64,000 nt of DNA from Psychrobacillus sp. FSL H8-0483 (GTDB lineage Bacteria > Bacillota > Bacilli > Bacillales_A > Planococcaceae). The notes beneath the pieces are model-generated. The model was not told the origin of the DNA. It searched no databases and saw only the letters and a program-made list of their open reading frames with translations. Shown one piece after another: positions 53,722-63,149 of this stretch. The position numbers and the translations under genes were made by a program. The stretch's first letter is position 1; the number at the start of each line of letters is the position of its first letter. Location of the stretch: the NCBI RefSeq assembly GCF_038637725.1, contig NZ_CP152052.1:3207501-3271500 (forward strand), in the 5' to 3' direction.

Positions 53722-55653
53722 TCAATCTTGAATATGCGCAATATATCTCCAACGAATTAAGTAAAAATAGGACACTTGAATAACGGTAAATGCAAGTAAT
53801 ACAAGTAACATTTCCATTGCAATAGAAACAGCCGCTAGATCTACCCAAAATGCCTGCAGGAATAGAAATGAAAATGTACTATGCACCATTGCAAGTCCCC
53901 AAGGTAAAAAGAATTGTGGTATTAACTGCCCATTCACGATTTTTACAAGTTCTTGTTCAGTAACACCCATTCGCCGCAAAACATCGTACTGTTTTTTATC
54001 CCGTTCTAAATCTGTGTACAACTTAAAATAAACGAAGCTTCCCGCCGCAAGTAAAAGTACTGCTGCTACAAGCAAGCCAGTAAATAATAACAAAGAAAAT
54101 GTAGCCCGTATAATCGAAAAGTTTAATCCCGGATTAACAAAGTAAAACGAATTTGGATTTATCCCCGAAGCCCCTAAAGTCTCGTTCATAATTCTATCTA
54201 AATCTGTCCCCACATCTTTTGTTCGCAGCCATTCTGGAACATGAAATGCATAAAACGTCGTACTAGACTCTTTTATTCCAAACCCAAATAATGGCTCGGT
54301 TATTAAGTTAAAATCGTCATCGTTAATAATAATTGCTCTTTTTTCTATTGCAAGGGATGGGAAGATTAAATGATTGTATACCCCTTGGATTCGAATTGGT
54401 ACACTGCTTTCCTCTAGAACAGTTTGTTCCTCCTCTTGACGAATACTTCCAAAATCCTCTTGTGTGTTTGGAACTAATAGAGCTTCTCCCTGTCGCAAAT
54501 CTATTAACGGAATTTTTAATGCGACAGCTAGACTATTTACTTCCGACTCTTTTATTAAGTTGACTTGTTCATGTGAATTAGAGGAAGTTTGTTTTTTCAC
54601 ATTAAATTTGACTAACTCATAAGACAAGCCTTCATTTTGAAGTTCCTGAGATAGTTTCATAATATGTTCGTCTTCAAATGGATTATCCCAATTGCTAGAA
54701 TAAAAAATACTTACTGGATTTAGTTCTCGGTATTGTGCTGTAAATGAAGTGAAAGAGGTTACTATTCCAACTGACAAAAACGCAATCGTCGATACAATAG
54801 TAACAACGAAAAACATCCGTGCATTTTCTTTAATTTTTATCGAGCCTTCCGCAAATGCGATTAATCTATAGGAGTGCCAATACAGACTTTTTCTTTTTCG
54901 AACAATGTGCAGTAAATACAAAATACTATCCGTATAAAAGAAATAAGTTCCAACAAAAGCTAATATAACAATTAGAAAACTAAGAAATACATTCATGTGA
55001 AAAACAGAGAAAATAACTAAACTATATGCAGCAAAAAGTAGGAAAAATCCTAACAAAGCCTTCCACTTTTTAAAGGATTGTTCATTATGTTTACCAAATC
55101 CCTTTAATAGATGAATAATCTCTTTTTTGCGTATGAAAACCACGCTACTTATGGAAATAATGATGAATAGCGACAAAAAAACAAGAATAGTTAAAGCAAA
55201 TGGCTTCCAAGATACGTACAGAGGGAGACTATCCAATAAAAACAATTCTCGGATAACCATAAAGAAAAATTTAGAAAAAGAATAGCCAAAGAAAATTCCT
55301 ACTGTAATCGAAATAAAGCCTAGTATCATTGTTTCTAGAAAAATTAAGCGATTAAGCTGTTGCTTTTCCATCCCTAAATTTAGAAGTATTCCAAATTCCT
55401 GCGATCTAGCCTGTAAAAAAGCACTCATCGAATAAAACAAAAAGAACAATGTAAAAATGATGAGTATTATTTCAGCTATTAGCATTCCACCAAACGCAAT
55501 ATCTCGTAAAAACTGGTCTTCAATATTTGGATGAAACATTAACATGGAATAAACGAAAAACACCATTACCGAAAAAATACTCGCCATAAAAAACGCTGCA
55601 TATACGCGACTATTTCGAATTACATTATGATAAGCGAATTGTCGAAAGGTCAT
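53722..55653 (-). CDS. BceB-type ABC transporter permease
   Basis: 643 aa FtsX-fold permease with about ten helices and a large extracytoplasmic loop (about residues 310-520) between helices 7 and 8, as in BceB/VraE/PsdB. Such proteins work with their ATPase and kinase in sensing and resisting antimicrobial peptides that bind lipid II cycle intermediates. AGGTGG precedes the start, which overlaps the ATPase gene by 29 bases. Confidence 0.9.
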   Translation of the reverse strand: MTFRQFAYHNVIRNSRVYAAFFMASIFSVMVFFVYSMLMFHPNIEDQFLRDIAFGGMLIAEIILIIFTLFFLFYSMSAFLQARSQEFGILLNLGMEKQQLNRLIFLETMILGFISITVGIFFGYSFSKFFFMVIRELFLLDSLPLYVSWKPFALTILVFLSLFIIISISSVVFIRKKEIIHLLKGFGKHNEQSFKKWKALLGFFLLFAAYSLVIFSVFHMNVFLSFLIVILAFVGTYFFYTDSILYLLHIVRKRKSLYWHSYRLIAFAEGSIKIKENARMFFVVTIVSTIAFLSVGIVTSFTSFTAQYRELNPVSIFYSSNWDNPFEDEHIMKLSQELQNEGLSYELVKFNVKKQTSSNSHEQVNLIKESEVNSLAVALKIPLIDLRQGEALLVPNTQEDFGSIRQEEEQTVLEESSVPIRIQGVYNHLIFPSLAIEKRAIIINDDDFNLITEPLFGFGIKESSTTFYAFHVPEWLRTKDVGTDLDRIMNETLGASGINPNSFYFVNPGLNFSIIRATFSLLLFTGLLVAAVLLLAAGSFVYFKLYTDLERDKKQYDVLRRMGVTEQELVKIVNGQLIPQFFLPWGLAMVHSTFSFLFLQAFWVDLAAVSIAMEMLLVLLAFTVIQVSYFYLIRWRYIAHIQD

Positions 55654-56398
55654 TTACGTTTCCACCTAGTAAAGACAGTACATTTAATATCCGTTGAAAA
55701 AATGTTTGTCTTCTATCATCTTTATAAATTTCATTAAAATATTCCCCGTCCTTTATAAAAAGAACACGGTCACAATAGCTAGCTGCAATGGGATCATGGG
55801 TCACCATAATGATCGTTGTTTGACTTTCCTTATTCACCTGGGAAAGGATTTCTAATACATCTCTTGCTGCTTTTGAATCTAAATTTCCTGTTGGCTCATC
55901 TGCAAGTATAATGGAAGGCTTATGAATCAATGCACGGCCAATTGCAGTACGTTGGGCTTGTCCCCCTGAAATTTCGGAAGGTCTTTTTTCTAATATGGGA
56001 AGTAAGTCGAGTCTCTCTGCGATTTCTCTCACCTTTTGCTTCATCACATCTACAGACTGCCCGTCTAAGGTCAATGGCAATACCATATTTTCTTCTACAG
56101 TTAGTGCGGGAAGCAAATTAAAGTCTTGAAAAACAAATCCGAGCTGTCTTCTTCTAAATAAAGACAAATCATTATTTGCTAGTTCTAATGGATTGAAGCT
56201 ATTTAACATTATACATCCGGAAGTTGGTCGGTCAATCGTTGAAATAATATTAAGTAACGTTGTTTTACCACTACCTGAAGGTCCCATTATTGCGAGAAAT
56301 TCTCCCTTTTCGACTTCAAAACTGAGTTGGTTAATTGCAAGGTGCGCTACTTTTCCTTCATAAACTTTTGTGACATCTTCAAGTGCTAGTATTGGCAT
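55625..56398 (-). CDS. BceA-type ABC transporter ATPase
   Basis: 257 aa MacB-like ATPase. Walker A GPSGSGKTT (39-47), signature SGGQAQR, Walker B ILADEPTGNLD and H-loop VTHD. A C-terminal extension of about 25 residues follows the core. Overlaps the kinase gene by 20 bases and the permease by 29. Confidence 0.92.
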   Translation of the reverse strand: MPILALEDVTKVYEGKVAHLAINQLSFEVEKGEFLAIMGPSGSGKTTLLNIISTIDRPTSGCIMLNSFNPLELANNDLSLFRRRQLGFVFQDFNLLPALTVEENMVLPLTLDGQSVDVMKQKVREIAERLDLLPILEKRPSEISGGQAQRTAIGRALIHKPSIILADEPTGNLDSKAARDVLEILSQVNKESQTTIIMVTHDPIAASYCDRVLFIKDGEYFNEIYKDDRRQTFFQRILNVLSLLGGNVNDLSTIRLS

Positions 56399-57404
56399 CT
56401 AACTCACCTCGTTCTATCATTTCTTCTTTTTTAAATAGGATAGAGACGATTGTCCCTTGTCCCAATGACGATCTAATTCTCAGTTCATGTCCTAGACGTT
56501 TACAAATCTCTTGTGCTAAATACAATCCCATTCCAGTAGACTCACCATTTTTCCTACCATTTTCTCCTGTAAAAAATGCTTTTGTTACTCTTTTAATATC
56601 CGAAGCAGGAATCCCAATTCCCTCATCTCTTACTGAAAAAATTACCTGATTCTCCTCTATAGACGATTCAAAATACACTTTTTTATTTTCCTCAAACGTA
56701 TACTTAACCGCGTTTGTTAAAAACTGAGCAATAACAAATCGTAGCCATTTCGTGTCTGAGGTAATAATACAGTCTTCCACCATTGAAATAACTGGAAACA
56801 CATGATGGCCTATAAATAAGCGTTTATTTTCTGTTACAACTTGTGAAACAAGTTGTTTTAAGTCAATTTGTTCTATTTGCATATCTTCTTCGAAAGTGTC
56901 TAGTCTTGCATTCATTAGAACGGCCTCTAACCCTCTCTTGAGTCGATCCATTTCTTCTGCCACACTATCAGAATCCACTTGGTCACTGGCTTGTGTCATT
57001 AGTTCAATTACTGAAATAGGTGTTTTCATCTGATGAACCCAACTATTCATAAATTGCAAATGCCTATTTTGTCTTGCATATAAAAGCTGTACTTCCTTTT
57101 GATATAAACGATATATATGCTGCAAGTATGAATCTACTTGTTTAATTTCTGGTGACCGCGCTCCCCGTTGTAGAACAACTTCTATTTTAGTCGGTACAGA
57201 AAGAATCTTTTTATAGAAAGCATATTTTTTCACAAACAATGCTCCTAAAAAGGTGAATGTTAATATGCTACTAATAACTACGGAATAAATCGCTGTATCT
57301 AGATTTCGAAGTCCATCTAACCAATATATAAGCATGACGAATGCCACCAATAAAAATTGAAAAACTAAAAAGATCAAATGCTCTCGTATAAATAATCGAA
57401 ACAT
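56379..57404 (-). CDS. BceS-type intramembrane-sensing histidine kinase
   Basis: 341 aa. Two N-terminal helices (about 10-30 and 37-58) with a very short external loop, so it should sense through the transporter rather than ligand directly. H-box WVHQMKTPIS with His124; N-box FLTNAVKYTFEE; G-boxes GIGIPASD and GESTGMGLYLAQEI. Pairs with the response regulator one base upstream. Confidence 0.92.
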   Translation of the reverse strand: MFRLFIREHLIFLVFQFLLVAFVMLIYWLDGLRNLDTAIYSVVISSILTFTFLGALFVKKYAFYKKILSVPTKIEVVLQRGARSPEIKQVDSYLQHIYRLYQKEVQLLYARQNRHLQFMNSWVHQMKTPISVIELMTQASDQVDSDSVAEEMDRLKRGLEAVLMNARLDTFEEDMQIEQIDLKQLVSQVVTENKRLFIGHHVFPVISMVEDCIITSDTKWLRFVIAQFLTNAVKYTFEENKKVYFESSIEENQVIFSVRDEGIGIPASDIKRVTKAFFTGENGRKNGESTGMGLYLAQEICKRLGHELRIRSSLGQGTIVSILFKKEEMIERGELDANTST

Positions 57405-57405
57405 A

Positions 57406-58110
57406 TCAAGCTTCCTCCGAGCTTAGGATTAATCGATAACCTGCTCCTCGAACGGTTTCAATCGTAGATACAACATCATAATCAGCTAGTTTTTTTCTAA
57501 CTCTTGTCATATTGACATTCAATGTATTTTCATCAACAAATGACTGATCGTCCCAAAGCTCTTCTAATAATTGCTCTCTAGTCACTAACTTTGGATAATT
57601 TCTTAAAAGTAATTCTAAAATGGTACATTCTTTCTTTTGAAGAGGAATTTCTACTTTCGCAACATGTAACTCCATTCGCTCCAAAAAGAGCTGGAACTTA
57701 CCTACTTTTACGACACGTTCTTCCTGCTTCGCTGCATATTCACCGTAAGTCCTTCTTAAATGGCTTCTTATTTTTGCTAGGACGATTTCGTAGTGAAAAG
57801 GCTTCGTTATAAAATCATCTCCACCATTTTCTAGTGCAAACACTTGATCCATCTCTCCTGATCTTGCCGAAACAAAAATAATGGGACAAGTTGTCAACTG
57901 GCGAAGCTGACGACACCAATAATATCCATCATAGGATGGCAAATTTACATCTAGTAAAACAATATGAGGGTCAAACGCTGTAAACTCCTCGGTTATCTGA
58001 TCAAAGTCTTCTATAGTATGCACTTCATAGTGGTATTTTCTTAAAGTATCTGCAAGCAGAGATGCAATTTTCCGATCATCTTCTACTACTAACACACGAT
58101 GTGTCGTCAC
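57406..58110 (-). CDS. BceR-type response regulator
   Basis: 234 aa OmpR/PhoB family. Phospho-acceptor Asp54 in VLLDVNLP, Lys in FITKPFHYE and a winged-helix C-terminus (VRGAGYRL). GTG start with GGAGGAGG upstream. In Bce modules the regulator activates its own transporter genes; here the regulator, kinase, ATPase and permease are one operon. Confidence 0.92.
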   Translation of the reverse strand: MTTHRVLVVEDDRKIASLLADTLRKYHYEVHTIEDFDQITEEFTAFDPHIVLLDVNLPSYDGYYWCRQLRQLTTCPIIFVSARSGEMDQVFALENGGDDFITKPFHYEIVLAKIRSHLRRTYGEYAAKQEERVVKVGKFQLFLERMELHVAKVEIPLQKKECTILELLLRNYPKLVTREQLLEELWDDQSFVDENTLNVNMTRVRKKLADYDVVSTIETVRGAGYRLILSSEEA

Positions 58111-58146
58111 TAAAATCCTCCTCCTAAAATTTCTCTCTCCTTATCA

Positions 58147-58250
58147 TAACAAAAAAAAGACCGACATACGTCAGACTCCTTGTCCATCTTAATAAATAAG
58201 TTGAACTAGTTTTTCTTTTGGTAGTACATCTGATGATTCTTAATTAGTTT
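58147..58250 (-). pseudogene. Decayed duplicate of the lplJ 3' end and terminator
   Basis: GACCGACATACGTCAGACTC, TTGTCCATCTTAATAAATAA, GTTGAACTAGTTTTTCTTTT parallels the real lplJ end at 58569 onward (GACCGACATATGTCAGTCTC, CCATCTTAATAAATAAGTTG). It then diverges. Confidence 0.7.
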
Positions 58251-58409
58251 TACAAATGTCTAAATATTTGATGTAGTTTTCACCTAAAATATAGTTACTA
58301 TACAAATAGACTACTTAAATCTAACAAAACCAAATCTCTTATTTCCAGCTGTGCCACAAAAATACCTATCACAATATACTATTAAAAGGTGAGTTAATTT
58401 CAAAAAAGT

Positions 58410-58492
58410 ACTTTGTCATTAAAATACGAACATTTATCACTTCGTTGAGCGGCAGGCGACGACCCCAGCCGGATGAGTGATTCAGATAAGCC
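58410..58492. repeat. GC-rich dispersed repeat, copy 4 (truncated)
   Basis: CTTTGTCATTAAAATACGAA, CATTTATCACTTCGTTG and GGCAGGCGACGACCCCAGCC match the first half of copy 2 (45196 onward); the second half is missing. Confidence 0.65.
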
Positions 58493-58562
58493 ATTAGTTT
58501 CCTTTAGTATTATTTGTGTTTTTTTATGTAAATTGGAATGATGAAATTGATTCAGGTAATAA

Positions 58563-58593
58563 TAAAAAGAGACCGACATATGTCAGTCTCTTC
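58563..58593 (-). terminator. Terminator of lplJ
   Basis: Near-perfect palindrome AAGAGACCGACATATGTCAG then TCTCTT, 8 bases after the stop, T-run on the minus strand. Confidence 0.85.
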
Positions 58594-58600
58594 ACCCATC

Positions 58601-59593
58601 TTAATAAATAAGTTGCACTAATTCTTCTTTTGTAATACCACCGAAGTACTTAGGTACATCTACGGATTCCAGAGCTTCTTCAATTGCTTGTTTGCTATAT
58701 GGCTTGCCAGTAAGAAGTCTCTCTACTTCTTCCATTTCACCGACACCAAAGAAATCTCCAAAGATCTTTACTTCTTCCATGATACCTTTATTTACTTCTA
58801 ATCGAACATCTACGCCTCCTGAAGGGAAACGGTGTGTATGCTTCATGTTAAATTTAGGTGATTTTCCATAGTTCCAATCCCATTGCTGGTAGCGTTGTTC
58901 TGAAAGCTTGTGGATATTTTCCCAATCCTCTTCTGTCAGCTCCCAATATTGAATATTTTCTGCCCCACCAAATATAGATGAAAGAATTTCTGACCGGAAT
59001 TGTTCAATCGTCATTGGCTCTTTCAATAGTTCTGCAACATTTGCCACACGACTACGGATCGATTTGATTCCTTTTGATTCAATTTTTTCTTTACTCACTT
59101 TTAAAGCAGATACGACTGCATCGATTTCTGTATTAAACATCAATGTCCCGTGACTAAACATTCTACCACGAGTAGAGAATTGTGCATTTCCAGAGATTTT
59201 TTTACCTTCTGCTAAAATGTCATTTCTTCCAGAAAGCTCAGCGTTCACGCCCATTTTCCCAAGTGCATCTACAACTGGTTGTGTGAACTTTTTAAAATTA
59301 CGGAAGCTATCCCCATCATCTTTTGTTAAAAAGCTGAAATTTAGGTTTCCTAAGTCATGATAGACAGCTCCACCACCAGAAAGTCTGCGAACTGGAATAA
59401 TACCGTTTTTCTCTACAAAATCTGTATTAATTTCTTCTACAGTATTTTGGTTTCTTCCAATAATAATGGAAGGCTGATTTATGTAAAACAAAAGAAAAGA
59501 GTCTTTTTCAACGTCCATTGTATTTAACGCATACTCTTCAATTGCTAGGTTAATTCTTGGATCTGTTATTCCTTTATTATCAATAAAATACAT
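58601..59593 (-). CDS. lplJ: Lipoate-protein ligase LplJ
   Basis: 330 aa. Joins exogenous lipoate to E2 or GcvH lysines via lipoyl-AMP. Motif RRLSGGGAVYHDLGNLNFSF and the catalytic Lys region in AEGKKISGNAQF are intact, and the C-terminal accessory domain (HRFPSGGVDVRLEV) is present. ATG 59593 (MYFIDNKGI) is 8 bases after AAGGAG and matches the B. subtilis LplJ start; the ATG at 59599 is too close. Divergent from a yhfH-like gene, as neighbours in B. subtilis. Confidence 0.95.
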   Translation of the reverse strand: MYFIDNKGITDPRINLAIEEYALNTMDVEKDSFLLFYINQPSIIIGRNQNTVEEINTDFVEKNGIIPVRRLSGGGAVYHDLGNLNFSFLTKDDGDSFRNFKKFTQPVVDALGKMGVNAELSGRNDILAEGKKISGNAQFSTRGRMFSHGTLMFNTEIDAVVSALKVSKEKIESKGIKSIRSRVANVAELLKEPMTIEQFRSEILSSIFGGAENIQYWELTEEDWENIHKLSEQRYQQWDWNYGKSPKFNMKHTHRFPSGGVDVRLEVNKGIMEEVKIFGDFFGVGEMEEVERLLTGKPYSKQAIEEALESVDVPKYFGGITKEELVQLIY

Positions 59594-59640
59594 CGTCATC
59601 TCTCCTTTAAACCTATTTTAACAAAAAATTTAAGTACATG

Positions 59641-59670
59641 TTGACAAATTGAATTGTGTTATATTACAAT
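59641..59670 (+). promoter_or_regulatory. Sigma-A promoter of the yhfH-like gene
   Basis: TTGACA, 18 bases, TACAAT. Confidence 0.65.
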
Positions 59671-59715
59671 TAATAAAAATTAAACAGTTATATAACAGAT
59701 GGAGGTGGAACAACT

Positions 59716-59841
59716 ATGTTAGAAAACGTAATTGAATTTTTCCGTAACCTGCCTAAAAAGAAATGTGCTACATGTGGTGAAACAATTGAAGAGCAACATG
59801 AGTGCTATGGAAACCAATGTGACAAATGCAACACCCTATAA
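59716..59841 (+). CDS. YhfH-family small zinc-ribbon-like protein
   Basis: 41 aa: MLENVIEFFRNLPKKKCATC then GETIEEQHECYGNQCDKCNT and a final Leu. Two CxxC pairs (CATC, CDKC) suggest metal binding. GGAGGTGG precedes the ATG and a terminator follows, so it is a complete unit. YhfH proteins sit near lplJ in bacilli; role unknown. Confidence 0.8.
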   Translation: MLENVIEFFRNLPKKKCATCGETIEEQHECYGNQCDKCNTL

Positions 59842-59850
59842 AAAAATATA

Positions 59851-59893
59851 AAATGGCCAACTAGATCCTTCTCCTTCTAGTTGGCCTTCTTTT
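59851..59893 (+). terminator. Terminator of the yhfH-like gene
   Basis: GGCCAACTAGA-N11-TCTAGTTGGCC and T-rich tail. Confidence 0.9.
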
Positions 59894-60202
59894 TGTTTTA
59901 TTTGCTACTTAGTGAACGCAGTACTAGTGATACACCATTTTAATCTAGCGATTATAAATGGAGAACTTAGGATTTGTTCCTATTAGCTCATTCTCGGGTC
60001 TTGGCAGTCCGTTTTTCCGTAGGAGTCTCGCGGCTCATCGTCATAATAATATATCCTAGTAAAAAACAACAGCTAAATTTAACAGAGCCAATTTATAAAA
60101 AAAATGCCTTTCTCCGTTTGTGAGATAGGCGTTTCGAGTTTATTTTGTAATAGTATTTTCATCTTTAATCTTGTTTAATCGGTTTTATTCTGTTTCCAAA
60201 GA
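59894..60202. other. Gene-free stretch
   Basis: Contains one hairpin (60104-60136, AATGCCTTTCTC/GAGATAGGCGTTT). No gene or known repeat identified. Confidence 0.5.
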
Positions 60203-60236
60203 AAAACCCATCTCCTTTTAGAGATGGGTTTGATTT
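60203..60236 (-). terminator. Terminator of the yhgE-like gene
   Basis: AAACCCATCTC/GAGATGGGTTT directly after the stop. Confidence 0.85.
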
Positions 60237-62423
60237 TTATGCTTCTGTTGTTTGTTTGGAGTGACGCTTTTTAAATACTAACAGGAAGTATCCTAATGTT
60301 AATAAAAGGAACGTCATCATAAAGCCAATCAATATTCCATTGCTATGCAAGAATTGCCCCATATCTCCAGTTGAAATAGACGCTTTAAAGCTTTGAACGG
60401 AGTATGTCATCGGCAATATTTTGTTAAAGAATTGCAATGGCTCTGGAATCATTTCTAACGGGAATGTTCCAGCACTTGTTGTTAATTGAAGAATTAGTGT
60501 AACGATTGCCACGAATCGTCCTGCATCTCCTAAGACTGAAACGAAAAATTGTACTAATGCTAAGAATGTAAAGCTTGTAATAAACGTAGATAGGATAAAT
60601 AACCCTACACTTTGCGTTTCAACTTTCAATGCAAACAATGCAATGATTACAACTAAAAGTGACTGTATAGACCCTGCTACAGCAAGAACAGTTACTTTAC
60701 TTGTAAACCATGAAACTCCACTTGTTGGTTTAATCACTGGTTGTACAAATGGGAAGACAATTGAAATCATTAAAGCTCCTACAAATAAGCCAAGTGATAA
60801 GAAATAAGGAGTAAATCCTGTACCATAGTTAGGGACCTTATTCACTTCTTCTGTTTTCACATCTACTGGTGCAGCAACCATATTGTAAGTTTTATCATTT
60901 GCTGATACTTCTGCTTGGCTACTTGCATCTTGTAAACTTGTTTGTAAAGTATCTGAGCCATCTAATAACTGCTTCGTTCCATCCGCTAGCTGTGAAGACC
61001 CGTCCACAAGCTCTCCAGATTTTTCTGCTAATGTTCCAGTTCCATCTTTTAACTGCGAAGAACCAGATGCTAATTGATTTAATCCACTAACTAGACTTGT
61101 TGAGCCTGTGTAAGCTTGCTGAATACCTGTGTTAAATTCATTCATTTTAGAAGCTAATGTATTTGTACCAGTGGATAAAGCATTTGAACCATCTATTAAT
61201 GCTGTTGATGATCCATTTAATTTATCAACGCCTTGTTGTGCTTGGGCATACCCCGCACTTAGTTGTTCTGCTCCACTAGTTACTTGAGCTGTACCAGTAG
61301 ATAACGCTGCTGTACCACCAGAAAGTTTTTCTAACCCAGCAGATACCGTTGAACTACCTGTTTCTAATTGTTTTAATGTTGTTTTTATTGCTTCGGCTTG
61401 TTCTGCCGGTAAAGTAGTACTTAGTTGTTCTAGTTGCTTAGAGAGAGCCTGAATACCAGCTGTTACACTTGCAGATCCTTGCGATAACTGACTAGCACTA
61501 TCATTTAATTTCGCTGTGTTGTTTTGTAACTTAGCTAGAGCATCAACTAACGCTTTGTCTTTTTCGCCAAGTAATTGGTAGCTTTCATTCAATTTGGCTA
61601 CACCAGCTGTATATTCTGTTAGACCTTTATTTAACGCCTGCGCTCCTGTAGCTGTTTGGCTTACTCCGTCTGTTAACTGAGTTGAGCCGTTTGCTAGCTG
61701 AGAGAGTCCATCATTTAAATCAGAAGAGCCACTTGCTGCTGATTGGATTCCATCCGCAACTGCGTTTGTACCGTCTCTCAATTCAATAGTACTACTTGCT
61801 AGTTGCTCTAAATAGCCTTTTAAATCACTAGCCCCATTATTAATCTCAGATACTCCGTCCTTTAATTGGCCAGCACCATCCGAAGCCTCTGCAAAACCAT
61901 CACCTAATTTAGTAATAGAATCAAATAATTGTTCCGCATAAGTAGCTGTAACTTGCTCGTTTACTTGAGCACGAATACGATCCATTACAGTCTCCCCAAT
62001 TTGTGAGGAAAGGAAGTTGTACCCTTCATTTGCTTTGTAAGTAATAATCATTTTTTGTGGTTCATCATCTAACAAAGTAGTTGCATGCTGTGAAAAGTTC
62101 TCTGGAATTTCAATCAACAAATAATAATCTTGATCTAATAACCCTTGATCTGCTTCTTCCTTTGAAACAGATACAAATTTAAACTCTCCACTATCCTTTA
62201 AATTGTCCGATAACTCTTTCCCAAGCATGAGCTCAGTTCCATTGATTTCTACGCCTTCATCAGAATTGACAACTGCAACAGGAAGATCCTCCATATTTGC
62301 ATAAGGATCCCAAAATGCCCACAAAAACATTCCAGCATACATAACCGGAACAAATAACACTGCAATAATTGCAATCAACATTTTTCGGTTTGTTAAAATA
62401 CTTTTCCACTCTGATTTTATCAA
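60237..62423 (-). CDS. yhgE: YhgE/Pip-domain membrane protein
   Basis: 728 aa. One N-terminal helix (about 15-37), a long extracytoplasmic region (40-520) filled with degenerate LxxGxxxLxxG repeats (SQLADGTKQLLDGSDTL), then five or six C-terminal helices as in ABC-2 transporters. Relatives include the phage-infection protein Pip and T7SS-linked proteins; role here unknown. TTG start with AGGAGGG. Divided from its TetR regulator by 67 bases with an operator candidate. Confidence 0.88.
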   Translation of the reverse strand: MIKSEWKSILTNRKMLIAIIAVLFVPVMYAGMFLWAFWDPYANMEDLPVAVVNSDEGVEINGTELMLGKELSDNLKDSGEFKFVSVSKEEADQGLLDQDYYLLIEIPENFSQHATTLLDDEPQKMIITYKANEGYNFLSSQIGETVMDRIRAQVNEQVTATYAEQLFDSITKLGDGFAEASDGAGQLKDGVSEINNGASDLKGYLEQLASSTIELRDGTNAVADGIQSAASGSSDLNDGLSQLANGSTQLTDGVSQTATGAQALNKGLTEYTAGVAKLNESYQLLGEKDKALVDALAKLQNNTAKLNDSASQLSQGSASVTAGIQALSKQLEQLSTTLPAEQAEAIKTTLKQLETGSSTVSAGLEKLSGGTAALSTGTAQVTSGAEQLSAGYAQAQQGVDKLNGSSTALIDGSNALSTGTNTLASKMNEFNTGIQQAYTGSTSLVSGLNQLASGSSQLKDGTGTLAEKSGELVDGSSQLADGTKQLLDGSDTLQTSLQDASSQAEVSANDKTYNMVAAPVDVKTEEVNKVPNYGTGFTPYFLSLGLFVGALMISIVFPFVQPVIKPTSGVSWFTSKVTVLAVAGSIQSLLVVIIALFALKVETQSVGLFILSTFITSFTFLALVQFFVSVLGDAGRFVAIVTLILQLTTSAGTFPLEMIPEPLQFFNKILPMTYSVQSFKASISTGDMGQFLHSNGILIGFMMTFLLLTLGYFLLVFKKRHSKQTTEA

Positions 62424-62445
62424 TTTATGCCCTCCTAATACTTTT

Positions 62446-62468
62446 TGACCAACTTGTTCAATCAGTCA
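62446..62468. promoter_or_regulatory. TetR operator candidate upstream of yhgE
   Basis: 23-bp TGACC-N13-AGTCA, the same length and arms as the site upstream of the TetR gene. Confidence 0.5.
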
Positions 62469-62490
62469 TTTTATTTCAAAAAAATGAGTC

Positions 62491-63060
62491 TCAATTTAAG
62501 AGACTACGGAAAATGGTGTCTTGAAAAAAGTTAGCTATTTCTTCTTCAGATAATGATTGGTCATGCGTTACGTTCCAGTCATTTACGAAACCGAAATATG
62601 CTTTTAGTAATAAGTATGCTACGAGCTCACTATTTACTTGTCGAATTTCACCTTTATCTATATATTTATCAATCTTTTCTTTAACAAAGGATACAATCGC
62701 TTGTTCTACTTGGACAATCACTTGTTTTACAGCTTGGGTTTTCCATTCTTGTTCTTCATCAATAATTTTCGCAAATAACTGATGGGTTTCTCGGAATTCT
62801 AACATCTTCATCAATGCAGCATGTGCATTGTCTTGAAAAGAAGCATCCTCTTGGATAGCATTTAGTGCTTCTTGTTTCATTTCCGCGATCATTCGAAGAA
62901 CAATTTCTTGAAAGAGTACTTCTTTGTTTTCAAAAAATGTATAGATTGTTCCTTTTCCTACATTCGCAATTTTAGCTATTTGCTCCATCGTTGTTGCTTT
63001 ATATCCAAAAAGCGAGAAAGACCTTGTTGCAGCTAACAGTATTTCTTGCCTACGATCCAT
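62491..63060 (-). CDS. TetR/AcrR family regulator
   Basis: 189 aa. N-terminal HTH (FSLFGYKATTMEQIAKIANV, then GKGTIYTFFENKEVLF) and a helical ligand domain. AAGGAGGG before the ATG. It probably represses itself and yhgE through the paired 23-bp sites; inducer unknown. Confidence 0.9.
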   Translation of the reverse strand: MDRRQEILLAATRSFSLFGYKATTMEQIAKIANVGKGTIYTFFENKEVLFQEIVLRMIAEMKQEALNAIQEDASFQDNAHAALMKMLEFRETHQLFAKIIDEEQEWKTQAVKQVIVQVEQAIVSFVKEKIDKYIDKGEIRQVNSELVAYLLLKAYFGFVNDWNVTHDQSLSEEEIANFFQDTIFRSLLN

Positions 63061-63083
63061 TTGTTTCCCTCCTTAAAAAAAAG

Positions 63084-63106
63084 TGACCAGAAAACCATTA
63101 CGGTCA
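63084..63106. promoter_or_regulatory. TetR autoregulatory operator candidate
   Basis: 23-bp TGACC-N13-GGTCA between the -10 box and the ribosome binding site of the TetR gene. Confidence 0.55.
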
Positions 63107-63116
63107 ACTAGTCATT

Positions 63117-63145
63117 ATAATACACCTATACTATTTATTTTGCAA
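63117..63145 (-). promoter_or_regulatory. Sigma-A promoter of tetR-yhgE
   Basis: TTGCAA, 17 bases, TATTAT on the minus strand. Confidence 0.55.
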
Positions 63146-63149
63146 GCTT

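Larger units (their letters stand above)
58111..58562. other. Gene-free stretch with lplJ-tail duplicate and repeat copy
   Basis: Holds the promoter region of the Bce-like operon, a decayed copy of the lplJ 3' end (58147-58250), about 170 bases with nothing recognisable, and a shortened GC-rich repeat (58410-58492). Confidence 0.6.
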
